This document shows positions 1 through 10,100 of a stretch of 28,536 nucleotides of DNA, one piece after another. Made by a program: the position numbers and the translations under genes. Source of the stretch: Lingula anatina (lineage: Eukaryota; Brachiopoda; Lingulata; Lingulida; Lingulidae). Location of the stretch: assembly GCF_001039355.2 (NCBI RefSeq), contig NW_019774959.1, forward strand, positions 123,413 to 151,948, written 5' to 3'. The notes below the pieces were generated by a model. It saw nothing but the letters and a program-made list of their open reading frames with translations, was not told the origin of the DNA and ran no database searches. Positions within the stretch are counted from its first letter, which is position 1. Each line of letters starts with the position of its first letter.

Positions 1-1427
1 TCTGATAACTAGATATATATGTCAGAGTAAAGTTTTGTTAGTTTTAATGATTGAATTCGGTACTTTGCCTGTTTGAACGACCGCATGGGACAACACAGAT
101 TAGTGTACAGGTTTTTTTAAATATCTCGTTAGGCCTACTTTCATCTTTTTAACATGAAATTGGTAGCCAGGTAAAAGTGTTTGATAAAGTTCACATGGAT
201 CATATTTATAACCTGCACATGCATTCATTTTTGACATATAACGATCGAAATATACGTTTCCAAGACTGGTAAAGCGCGAGTAGCGCAAGAGTCCCAATCA
301 CTGGTTGCCTTATGGGTTGATGTAAACGTTAATAAGCCATCTTGAAGTATGCAGATTTTTTTTTAAACAAGAATTCTTTTTTGAAAAATGGGCCATGTGA
401 TGATACTTTCGATTTTTCCCTTCGACTGTCTTGAAATAGTGCCTCTAACACCCCCCCCCCCCCCCATATCTACACTGCCATACCCGATTATGTGGTGAGA
501 TCAGATGTCGTCTGACAATCGAGTTTGCGACATAAATCTTACAATACTAAACATCTTGCATTGTTATTTAATTTGATTTTTTTTTATCAATGAATATTTA
601 TTAAATTAATTTACTTAATGTTAAAATTGAACACGTATTGGATTTCAAAAAATAAAAATTAATAAATAAATAATAATAATAAAAATAACCCCTTTATAGG
701 AAATTGCGGATCCTCTCCTGAGTGCTGTTCGTTATTGGTTTCTTAATAACGATCTCGCTGCAGGCTGGAAATACACGGATTTATGATGTTACATTTAAGC
801 TGCAATTCTTCGCCGCCTAGATTTTTATTACAAATAGAATCTTCAAGAAAAAACAGTAATTATAGCGCATTTTACCTATTAAGTTGTTCCTAGTATCGCC
901 CAAGGACAGCGTAAATTGTAGAATCTCACATTTCCAGGAAGACAGAGGCGTCAATTTTTCGCTTAAATACTATATATGTATTTTCTTTTTTTTTTTTTTT
1001 TGTTTTCAATAATTGACGAATTGAGTGGTGCTTGAAGAAAAGGCGATGGCGCGTGAGTCATCTTCTGTTAAAAACATACTTTTAGTGAAATAAATAAATA
1101 AGAAGTCGTGCAATATGTAAACATTAACCACTGTTGAAGAACGAAGTGAAGTTTAAAGATATTTCTCAATAATCACAAAGCCGAGCTGCATGCAAAGTCT
1201 GACGTAAAAGATCGACTATGTTCATGGTTACTAAGCAGACCAATTTTAGTGATTTCCTTATTTTTCCACAATATTTTGTCACTTTTTGCGTCCCAAGAGG
1301 GTGGCGCTCTTTTGAAAAAAAAAATACGGTATCACAGTTGTATCGGTGCGGGGGAGTATCGGTGCCAAGAGGGAAAGGGTCCATTCAAAATAAATGCCTA
1401 AACACACCAACATCTCATCATTACATC
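1..1427. other. Intergenic, low-complexity AT-rich DNA
   Basis: No coding exon is recognisable here. The stretch holds a poly-C run near 450-467, an A/T-rich segment with TAAA and AAT runs near 590-690, and a poly-T run near 984-1001. The short open frames present have no domain-like composition and no consistent splice sites. Confidence 0.6.
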
Positions 1428-1640
1428 CCCAAATTGAATCTTTTTAGTACTTCAAAAGGCCCCTCAAGGGCTTGAGAGTGTGTGGATTTTTTTTCAGTTT
1501 ACCAAAATGTAAAAAAAAAAAAAAACACGTTACGGCACCCCTGGATGACAAAAAATGACCAAATACACCTACCAGACATTATTGAAGACCCAAATTTCAT
1601 CTTAATAGTATTTCAAAAAGCTCCCCAGGGGCTTAGGAGG
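1428..1640. repeat. Pair of diverged direct repeats (~50 bp)
   Basis: The segments at about 1428-1476 and 1590-1640 share an order of short matches: CCCAAATT, then an AGTA(C/T)TTCAAAA stretch, then a CC-rich/GGGCTT stretch. They look like two diverged copies of one unit about 160 bases apart. The family is not recognised. Confidence 0.4.
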
Positions 1641-1715
1641 GGGAGGGGGAGTTCCAAGTCTCATAATGAAAATGCCAATATGTGAAAAATGAATAATTTG
1701 AAAAAGAAAACTAAT

Positions 1716-2100
1716 AACTTGAAGGTAAATATTCAGACCAAGCTAGTTTTTGTATTCCACATAAGTCATATTCATCAGGCCTGTAAGTCTGAAAACAAGA
1801 GGTCAAATGATTTTCTATGAAATGTGTTCTGTATTGCAGAAAGTATAATATATCATGATGAAAAAAACAAAAAAACAAACAAAAAAAATGGCATAACTTC
1901 AAGAAAAATGGTTTATGTTGATATTCACACTTAACCTGTACTTTATGAATATTAAACAAACCTGTAAGTTTGAACCAATATACTGAGTGTTTTTCCTTTA
2001 AATGTGTTATCTTAATTGCATTTATGCTGAAAAAAAAGTGAAGAAACAGTATTACCTTTGAAAAAAAATCTGATCATGCTGATTTTAGATCTTGTCCTGT
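1716..2100. repeat. Diverged tandem repeat, period about 182 bp
   Basis: Landmarks recur about 182 bases apart: CCTGTAAGT(C/T)TGA near 1779 and 1961, and AAATGTGTT..TTGCA near 1820 and 2000. A CTT(G/C)AA start occurs near 1720 and 1900, with a weaker third start near 2057. About two diverged units are visible. No protein is encoded. Confidence 0.4.
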
Positions 2101-2147
2101 ATCTTAAAGTTTGGCAACGACAGCGACAACAGACGCAGGTTGGTCAT

Positions 2148-2174
2148 ATGTACAGACAAGATGTGTCTGTACAT
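2148..2174. repeat. Short perfect hairpin, copy 1
   Basis: An 11-base arm beginning ATGTACAGACA is followed by a 5-base loop and its exact reverse complement. A near-identical palindrome lies at 18636-18663 beside an assembly gap, so this is a dispersed repeat or transposon terminus and not a one-off hairpin. Confidence 0.55.
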
Positions 2175-3295
2175 AAAAAATCAAAACAGAAAAGAGACAG
2201 AGGAAGGGGTAGGGGAATTCAAAAGAAACTGACACAGGTCTTGCAAGTTGAGCTTTAGGATGTTTGCATAATACTAGGTTTTTTATTTGGAGTAAGCATT
2301 AAGGACACTAATCACACATCCTCTCATCCAAGGAGTCATGTTTTACAAATTTTAAAGTTAATGACTTTTGTTCAAAAACTTGATTTGAAAGATCTTTTAA
2401 GAGCAAGTATTATTTCATTTAAAAATTCTTAATTCTGAGCGATATATACCCGAGTACATAGGCCACTAATGAAAGTTGTTCAAGGCATTAATCATGAGGC
2501 TGAGGGTGGCAGTGCATTACTTGCCATACATACATACAGAGAGAAAGCACTCGCATTTCACAAAAAAAAAAAAAAAAAAAACCCAAAAACCAAATAATGC
2601 ATATATCACCACAGTCACATTACATCTCTACTTCTGTATTTTCAGAAACTCCGAGGCCATAGGTTTGTTAGAGAAATGTTTCACACCTTTATTTCAAATA
2701 ATTTCCAAAAATCCACTATAAATGCAGGTCAGAAAATATACCCGAAGTATTTATATAAAGATCATGATCTGCAGCTCCATATTAATAAGGATTAAATTTA
2801 TGTGATGACTATTAAGTGTATAATTTGAATATGATATCCAAGATAACGGTATAATTCATAAAGATTTGGTAAAAGTTTTTGATATACATGTCACCATATG
2901 ATAAACTAAAGCCACTGACTTTATACTGTAATAAAGTTTAACTGAAGATATAAAAGACTGCAATTAAAAAGAAACAAGGTTTTTCTTTTGCTTTATAAGG
3001 CTTCAATTCTTCTTCTAATTGAAAAATAAGTGCTTGCTTGTTAAGTTCCTAAAGACAAAATTATTTCTGATTTTTCAGTTACAAACTTTATGCAAGTTAG
3101 TAGTGCAACAGTTGAACAGAAATGCCAGTGAAGCCATTCTGTTAAATCTTGCCCGACAATGGGATAAATCAGAGTTTTCAGTAGTAGACTAATTGTGATA
3201 TTCATGGCAAAATTATAGAAAATTTAATTCCTTTTTGTCTTCTAAACTGAACCCCTAACAAAGCTTCAAAATAACTCCAGTGCAATAACAAAGTG
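2175..3295. other. Downstream flank / 3' UTR of the MACIR-like gene
   Basis: This is AT-rich non-coding DNA lying 3' of the minus-strand stop codon at 3296-3298. A poly-A run lies near 2562-2580. A minus-strand AATAAA at 2689-2694 is one candidate end of the transcript, which would give a 3' UTR of about 600 bases. The rest shows no recognisable feature. Confidence 0.35.
2689..2694 (-). terminator. Candidate polyadenylation signal
   Basis: TTTATT on the plus strand reads AATAAA on the minus strand, about 600 bases downstream of the stop codon of the MACIR-like gene. In AT-rich DNA such hexamers occur by chance, so this is only a candidate. Confidence 0.3.
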
Positions 3296-4285
3296 CTATT
3301 CAGCATCAACCTTCAAGTCACTCAAATGCTGTGACATACTATCAATCTCGCGTTTTTCTAGCATGTAATTTAAATTCTCCGCTTGAGCCGATGGAAATTT
3401 TTTAATGTCCAAGTCATCCATGGAACGTGACCTATGAAAGGTCAACCCTGTTGGAAGGTGACTGATCGCCTGCTTCAGTTTCTCTGGGGTGTTTGAATTA
3501 GAGGCACATCTCTTCATCCCTGGCTTCCCGTCTTTATCAACATCCCCATCACTGCCACAAGACGGTCCTTCTCTCGTTGGCGTCTGGCAGTTTCCGTTAG
3601 AGTTTGTACCAGTTGTACTGCTACATGAACTAGACGGACTACATGTTAAGCCACTCCCTCCGCTAAACCCACTAGAAAAACCTCCTAACTCCAGTGACGA
3701 CCTCCATGGCACTTCGTAAGGTTTCCTCCAGCGCCGCAAACGTGCCATTTTAAGTCTCATGAGTCGAGTGTTATGATGCTCATCCCTAGGGCTGCGCTGA
3801 CGGTGATAATTGGACCCCAGACTTAAGTTATTCATATTATCGGCTATTTCAGCAGTTTGCATGTTAAGGTAGCCACGAGTGGATATCACGTTAACACTAG
3901 CTGTCTCTGGAAGAGGAGTAGGGGTATTGGTAAAAGATGTGACATAGCTGGGATTCATAGAAATGATCTGGAAAGGAGTCTTTCCAGGACTGTAGTTATT
4001 TTCAATATCTGTGTCCCCCGTGCCACACAAACTGCCTCCGCCCACTGTGAAACTGGTGCCTTGCTCGCTCCGAGTGCGTGAACGCTCGCGAAGAAACTGC
4101 CTACGCCCGTCTGTGACTGAACTGAGCATGCCTAACTCATGTAATGCAGCGTCAACGTCCATGTTTCTATTGGGATCCCTTGTTGATGAGGATGAAGATG
4201 ATGAAGACAGTGCTCTTAATGATGGTGAAGTTTGGCAACAATAACAACTTTTCTGGGATGCAATGTTGGCTGTGATGGCGGTCAT
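3296..4285 (-). CDS. MACIR (C5orf30)-like UNC119-binding protein
   Basis: This is a 329-residue open frame in a single exon. The vertebrate family members (MACIR, macrophage immunometabolism regulator, also called UNC119-binding protein C5orf30) are about 200 residues and lack catalytic domains; they bind UNC119 and affect trafficking of lipidated proteins. Family-like blocks appear in the same order: a PFQIISMNPSYVTSFT segment near residue 105, a basic stretch ending RKPYEVP near 195, and a C-terminal RSRSMDDLDI segment followed by a leucine-spaced helix ending QHLSDLKV. The extra length is low-complexity serine, including an uninterrupted serine run near residue 30 and Ser/Gly/Thr-rich sequence around 200-240. 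The start is supported by an in-frame TAA eight codons upstream. The alignment is from memory of the family, so orthology is likely but not proven. Confidence 0.68.
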   Translation of the reverse strand: MTAITANIASQKSCYCCQTSPSLRALSSSSSSSSTRDPNRNMDVDAALHELGMLSSVTDGRRQFLRERSRTRSEQGTSFTVGGGSLCGTGDTDIENNYSPGKTPFQIISMNPSYVTSFTNTPTPLPETASVNVISTRGYLNMQTAEIADNMNNLSLGSNYHRQRSPRDEHHNTRLMRLKMARLRRWRKPYEVPWRSSLELGGFSSGFSGGSGLTCSPSSSCSSTTGTNSNGNCQTPTREGPSCGSDGDVDKDGKPGMKRCASNSNTPEKLKQAISHLPTGLTFHRSRSMDDLDIKKFPSAQAENLNYMLEKREIDSMSQHLSDLKVDAE

Positions 4286-4356
4286 TTTGATGCCAAATGT
4301 GTCACCTTACTGTTGATGTCATTGTCACTGCCATTGTTTATTTCATTCCCTGTTAC
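4286..4356 (-). other. 5' UTR part of the MACIR-like coding exon
   Basis: Read on the minus strand, a TTGCAG acceptor ends at 4357 and the exon begins at 4356. The in-frame TAA just before the start codon lies inside this leader, so the protein cannot extend upstream in this exon. Confidence 0.45.
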
Positions 4357-6120
4357 CTGCAATATAAAGATTAATACTGTCAATAGAATTCTTATTATGC
4401 AAATGTTTAGATGTTAGCTGGAAACTTAAGAATATGTCAGGAACTCCCATCATGAATTGATATCCATTTAGTTTCACAACTCCAATGAAGAGTAATCACA
4501 ATTCAAGTTACTGGTTATATGAAAATAAAACAGCAAAAACCCAAGCTAAACACTTGGTGCTAGGTAGTATGCCTTCTCAGTGAGATCAGCCATTATCAAG
4601 GGGGTTGAACTCCCTAAGATAAAAATACAGTACATTGAACAGGAATAGCGAGACTGCCATTTAGCAAAAAAGTTGAAAAATATGGTATGAGATCAAGACA
4701 GAAACCTTGTCTAATTATATTATTGGCTCCCAAGAAGTCAGAAATTGGCCAATAGTCAGAAAAAATATTATCCCTGATTGAATAGATTGATATCTCAGAC
4801 ATTTTATCTTTTTACACACGCTATGTATAACTTAATTAAAATAATATGTGCATGGAATAACAACAAATTGGCTTTCGTCATCCCAAATGTTCCCATTTAT
4901 AATATAGCACACTATAAACTTACTTGTTAAGTTATGCCCCAGTGTTAGTATGTATCTAGTCTGTGACAAATACTTTTTAACTTACAGGCCACCTAGGCCA
5001 TCAGGGTCTGAGAATCTACTGGCCTGGACCAAAATTCATTGGCCCAGGTCTAATTAAATTAAATTTAATTTAAAAAAAAAAAAACAAAAAAAACTGAAAT
5101 TAACACCTTGAGATTAAACGGGCTTTCTTCTAGAAATGAAAAATAAAACATGGGATGTTCAACTGGTTATTAAAGAAAAACGACTTCAACATCTACTATG
5201 AGCATTTATAAAAGGAGTTGGTGCATGTCACAGCTGAAAAAATCCACTGGCCCTGGCAGGCCAGTAACTGACCGTTTTTCAGAAATGACACTGGCATGGT
5301 CCAATTTTTACTGGCATTGGCAGTCGGGCCAGTGGTCAATATGGCAGACAGTGCATCAAAGGGAGGGCTGTGTATGTGTACCAGACTCCCAGTGTCGGTC
5401 ATATAGTGCCAACAATTAATGCATTTAAACACAGACAGGGGGTAATCACGCATACCAATCAAATTTTGAAGAACAAGGAGGCGACTATATATACAAATAA
5501 GAAGAAGGGATGTCAGAGCTTATAATGTCCCGAATCTTCATAGGTTGCAAACAGGAGGTACATGTAATTAGGTTTTCCATTTGATGAGCAATGTAGCATT
5601 TTGGCTGAAAAGACTCAAACTCAATTCTCAAGACACATGTACCTAACATGATATGAAAATAGTCAAACAAGGGTTTATTAAGGTTTCTTACACTTAAAAA
5701 CGGCGCGTGTCAGAATTTATAAAAATCTCTGGTGCCTGCCTCATCAACATGTACGAGTGCATCTAAATATTTTTCAACTACCTCATCTAAATACCGGGTA
5801 TATGAAAGGGGATTTAGATTTTACTGATCATTCACACATGTAAATCATTTACTACAAAACTGTCCTTATAAAACCCATGGACAACAGCCTCCCGCTCATT
5901 ATTAATAGGAAAGGCGGGCGAACAAAAATGTAAACATTGAGAACCACAAATATTATGGAAACGGGTAAGCGAATGCCGATGAAAAATAAATACATGACAC
6001 ATCTTACATCTCATCAATAATCCGATTAAATTTAGAGTTTTTCAGTAATAAACGCAGTTGATGTCATTCTGCTAGGTTACAACCACAGAGGTGTATATAG
6101 TCCATAAATTGCGACTTTAC
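4357..6120 (-). other. Probable intron of the MACIR-like gene with diverged repeats
   Basis: If the acceptor at 4357 and the donor at 6119-6120 are used, this 1.76 kb is one intron. It includes a poly-A patch near 5071-5090 and a GGCC/CCAGT-rich stretch at about 5019-5340, where phrases such as ACTGGC and GGCCAG recur on both strands. That pattern suggests an old interspersed repeat. No coding exon was seen. From about 5562 onward the DNA is repeated at 10532 and beyond. Confidence 0.4.
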
Positions 6121-6240
6121 CTGTAAACATGACCCTCATTTTACTCAGCTGATTGACAAATCACAACATGTCCGAGGAGGCAACGAGATTTCCCAGAGTT
6201 CTTGGCGAGAGTTGCCGAAGACACTGCCCCCTAACGGCAA
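6121..6240 (-). other. Putative non-coding first exon of the MACIR-like gene
   Basis: Read on the minus strand, TTTACAG is followed by GTAAAG with the junction at 6121/6120, a good donor. It sits upstream of the acceptor at 4357. The sequence before it is relatively GC-rich and conserved between the two haplotype copies. The upstream limit is a guess; transcript data would be decisive. Confidence 0.35.
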
Positions 6241-6402
6241 AGAGGAGAAAGTACCATTCAAGTACTTTGCCAAAGTTATTATATGTTTAAATTTCAAAAT
6301 TTCAGGACTGAATCTTCACATAAATATTTTAATAGTGGTATATATTAGCTTTGGTTCTCTTTCTTAAGTTATCCGTGCACATTCGCCGAGCACCAGCACT
6401 AG

Positions 6403-6441
6403 CTTCCGGTATGACGTCATAGGTTTTTCCAACTTTCGTTT
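6403..6441. promoter_or_regulatory. Promoter motif cluster: ETS, CRE, IRF-like
   Basis: Within 40 bases lie CTTCCGGT (6403-6410, ETS core), a perfect palindromic CRE TGACGTCA (6412-6419) and TTTCGTTT (6434-6441). The reverse complement of the last, AAACGAAA, fits the IRF core AANNGAAA. The cluster precedes a 5' UTR exon ending at a consensus donor at 6557/6558. It also lies within 200-300 bases of the putative minus-strand first exon, consistent with a shared head-to-head promoter. Binding itself is not shown by sequence. Confidence 0.45.
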
Positions 6442-6449
6442 TGTCAACC

Positions 6450-6557
6450 AGACGATAGGGCTGTTACGATTTGTTACGTCTACGCTTCATTTAATGCCGC
6501 TGTCTAGCTGTCCTACCAACCACCAAGGACCAATTTTTATTTAAAAAGATTCACCAG
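6450..6557 (+). other. Putative 5' UTR exon of the 2A-TPR-HELZ-like gene
   Basis: The sequence TTCACCAG is followed by GTAAGAGAG, a strong donor at 6558. The next acceptor is TGTTACAG before 6878, 29 bases upstream of the start codon. The 5' limit is approximate because no TATA box or clear initiator was identified. Confidence 0.45.
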
Positions 6558-6877
6558 GTAAGAGAGATTTTGACTGTTTAGCAAAACGAAACTAAATTGC
6601 AGGTTAAACAATAGAGCACATCGATCGTTTTAGACGGGAAATAAAAAATTAAACGGAAGCTCACGCCCATTATGAAAAAAGTCCCACGTACAGACAATGT
6701 TCTTTAAAAAAAAAAACAAAAAAATCTGATAGAATTTTGATGCTTTGAAAAGGTATATACGTTGTACTGTATTAATGTCAATTTGAAACACTTCATTTAC
6801 AAGGGTATTTATGTTTGTGTCAAAAAACACCACTGTGACTCTGTGATCGATTCCCAATTTAATATTTAATGTTACAG

Positions 6878-7155
6878 GTGCTGAACTAAACAATATATAG
6901 AGCACTATGGGAATATCACTAGATGCATGGAGGCTTAGAATAGGATGTTTTGCACAACGCAAAATTCGGGCAGCACCATCTGGAAATCTGCCAAAGCTTC
7001 AGAAAGCAATAAGTGATGAGTTAGGGGGATGTATTCTGCTGGTGATAATGATGATGATGTCCCTGCTGCTCTTTTTGTCTGGAGATGTTGAGATGAACCC
7101 AGGACCTCCTATGTATCAGCCTGAACACAGTGTCAAAAAACAACCTAGGAAAACA
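6878..7155 (+). CDS. Coding exon 1 with 2A-like peptide, haplotype 1
   Basis: The acceptor lies at 6877, the coding start at 6907 and the donor GTAAGT at 7156; the exon ends in phase 0 after 83 codons. The ATG has A at -3 and G at +4, and an in-frame TAG sits three codons upstream. The product starts with a basic amphipathic segment (MGISLDAWRLRIGCFAQR), then a hydrophobic run at about residues 42-57, then SGDVEMNPGP. The 2A motif D(V/I)ExNPG|P is complete at 7084-7107, with the predicted skip between residues 66 and 67. Confidence 0.75.
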
Positions 7156-10100
7156 GTAAGTCAGAGTGAAAATCATATGAAGATTTTTTATGACATTTTT
7201 AGCATTGATATCTTTTTTATTTGGGTAAATATATCTGTTTTTTTTACATATTTACTAATACTATGTAATTATTTATACAGTCATTACAATTATTAGTATT
7301 CATAAGTTCTGTTAAGCATATAATATTTGGTTTTAATGCTCATTGAAATGTAAAAGAAAAACAGAAAAAAATTATAAATTTGTTTGAGTTTCATCTTGCA
7401 GTTCTTTTTTCAGGAGGCTAGTAGAGCACAGCAACAACAGGGCACAGGTTTGAGGGAATCCATTCTGAAAGGAGAGAAATATATGGAAAAAGGATGTTGG
7501 CGGGAGGCGACTGATGTTTTTAACAAATTAATTTATTGCGTGCCCCCTTTAGGAGACCCAAGCTTGACTTGTAGACTTTTTTGTAACAGAGCAAGGTGTC
7601 ATCTTTCCCAGGTAACTATATTCTTCCCAATGTATTCTTTTTACCTTCTAAAATTTATCCAGACTTAGTAATTTATGCAATCTGTGAGTTTTATTTAGAC
7701 TTTGATAATGTTCATGTGAAGGTAAAAAGTTTGCAAACAAGTTTCAAAATTTGAACCCACAGAAGGGAAGGGGTTAAATCCAACCAATACCTTGAAAATT
7801 AAATGAGTTATGAACTCTTATTGTGATTCATTTTTTTTAGCTAATTGGAGCATTTATTAATTTTTTTGAGCTAATTTTGTCTTAAATATATATATTTTTT
7901 ACTTTCATTATTCATTCAGATTAGCTTAGATCCATCGTGCCTATTTATATATCAGTTAATAGGGTCACAGGACAGTCTTTATCTGGTGATAACTATGTCG
8001 AGACAAATGTTATTTTGTTAAAACAGCTCAGTGTCAAAGAGTAAACTAGATATATTATTTATCTTATCTACACATGCAGTCTGATACATTTAAGAATGCT
8101 TCTTTTAATCTGTTATTATTATTATTATTATTATTATTTCAGGGGTTTGTTCTGCTTGCAGTGAAAGATGTCCACTCTGGTGAGTGTTTGGTGAATGTTT
8201 CAACATTCTATTTTATCTAAAATGGATATTATGTGACATATTAGTTTCTCATCTTTTTCACATGTCACACATACTTTGTCTCATGTTGGTTGATGTGTCT
8301 TTTCTTAGGCATATCCACATGAGGTACCAAAACTTGTACCACAAGGAACAAGTGTCCAATAAACAATAATTGTCTGATTGTGTGATTTTGGGGTAATTAA
8401 AATGTAAATAGGGGGAGCTGGTGTGGCTTACGTTCTTGTACCAGGAGTATCACATCATTCAAAAACTGGTACTCCAGCTATCAATTTAATCAAAAATTAA
8501 AACCATAATCTAATTAAAACTCATATTGATATTAAGAAAGGTTATCTTAAATGACATAAAAAATGTCAATGCATTTCTCATCCTATACTGGGATATGTGC
8601 TGAAGTTTCCTTTCAGAGATTTGTGATCAAAATGTCTGTTGTCAACAATTGGAATTAAAAAAGACAAATATGGAAGGTTGAGGTCTTTGTGATTAACAAA
8701 GTTGTTTTTACTGTTCTCTGTATTCACAGGGTGTTGGGCCTGTTGCTTCTAAATCTGTGCAGTCTAAAGAACTGGTGTAATAGAATTTTCAGAAGCATAT
8801 TTTAAAAGACCCTTTCAATGACAGAATAAAGTTAATCTCTTTTATCTCAATTAAAATAAGTTTTAAGGGGCACATATGCTTATTATGCACTTTATTCTTA
8901 TTATATGTGATTTTAAATGATTTTGTTTACAGTGAGGTAATGTGATGTGACTTTCATTCAGAAAGGTAAAAATGAACAGGATGACAATTCTTCATTTTGG
9001 CGGGGAAAGTGTTATAAAATAGATTCTCCTGGGAAAAATGTAAATGTTCACATACTTTCAAATGGTTAATGAATCCATTCTGACATTCAAAGTTAATTGA
9101 TCTTAAGAGAATATTAAAGAGGGTATCCTTCTTTGATGGTTTTTGTGGTCTTATGGCAAGCACAGATTTCATAATAATTGCCATTTGCCATTTTGGTGGT
9201 AAAATGGAATTTATTACATTTCTGTGCATTTTTCAATTTATTTATTGTGGAAATTTGAAACTCATATGAAGAGTTGCTATACCTTTAAACATTTAGAACT
9301 TGAAAATTGGGTTATAGACTAAAATATTCTCCATGATTTGGGATAGCCTTGTATGCCTTGGTGATGAAGTGAAAATTGCTGAAATTTCCAAGTTACTAGT
9401 AAGTGTATAAGGGTCTAATTACACATGTATGTATTTAAGGTCTCTGGATTCAGCAACTTTCATGATATTAAGAAACTTTTGCATCTGAAAGACTCACTTG
9501 GGATACTGGGATAGATGGTGATGGGAAATTAAAGGGGCTGCTCAGAATAGAAGATCCCAGTACCAACTTGCCCAAGCTTCAAATATGGCGGATCTTACAT
9601 AATAGGAAGACCACTTAATCCTGTAATGGTCTCTCCGCCTCACACTCGCCTCCCCATGTGTCTGGTTGAATAGAGCCAAGATTTAATTACTATGCCCCTG
9701 CAAGGACGACGTGTGGGGAGGCGTGTGAGAGGCGGAGAGACTATTACAGGATTAAGCAGCCTCCCTTTCCTGTAGGGTCCGCCATGTTTGAGCCTTGAAC
9801 CAGTTGATGCTTAGATCTTCTATTCTGAATGGCTCTATATATGGTGCTTAAAGAAAAGGTTTTGGATTACTAGTATATTAGTTAAAACAGCAGACTTTAC
9901 TAGAAGGTGCAGTTGGACAGGTCCATATATTGTAATATGTAATCTAGAACATCTTTTTAGTACTTGATACAACTACTCGTCCACTGTGTGTGACATGCCA
10001 GAGCGTTATTATATTGAGGTGCATTTGAGATATAATTCAGGGGCGGATTGAGGCCGTCTTCTGGGTCTTCCGGAAGACGGTCAGATTTTCAAGTTTACAT

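Noticed and set aside
2058-2258. Small basic plus-strand open frame near the first palindrome
   Set aside because: It spans a tandem-repeat edge and the palindrome; its charged composition comes from simple A/G-rich DNA.
5196-5462. Opposing open frames over the GGCC-rich stretch near 5200-5460
   Set aside because: They overlap on both strands in a repeat-like, partly palindromic region, with no domain and no splice partners.
6630-6962. Minus-strand open frame over the promoter and exon 1 (also at 11634-11939)
   Set aside because: It is antisense to exon 1 and the UTR intron, has low-complexity phenylalanine runs from poly-A tracts, and has no splice or domain support. Its conservation only reflects the two haplotypes.
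6907-7155. The 2A exon as the start of a non-LTR retrotransposon or virus-derived ORF
   Set aside because: No endonuclease, reverse transcriptase or viral domain follows. A consensus donor and in-frame splicing to TPR exons explain the exon as part of a host gene.
8954-9229. Minus-strand open frame conserved in both intron 3 copies (14289-14486)
   Set aside because: The frame is shortened in the second copy, differs by indels and has no domain. It is intron sequence.
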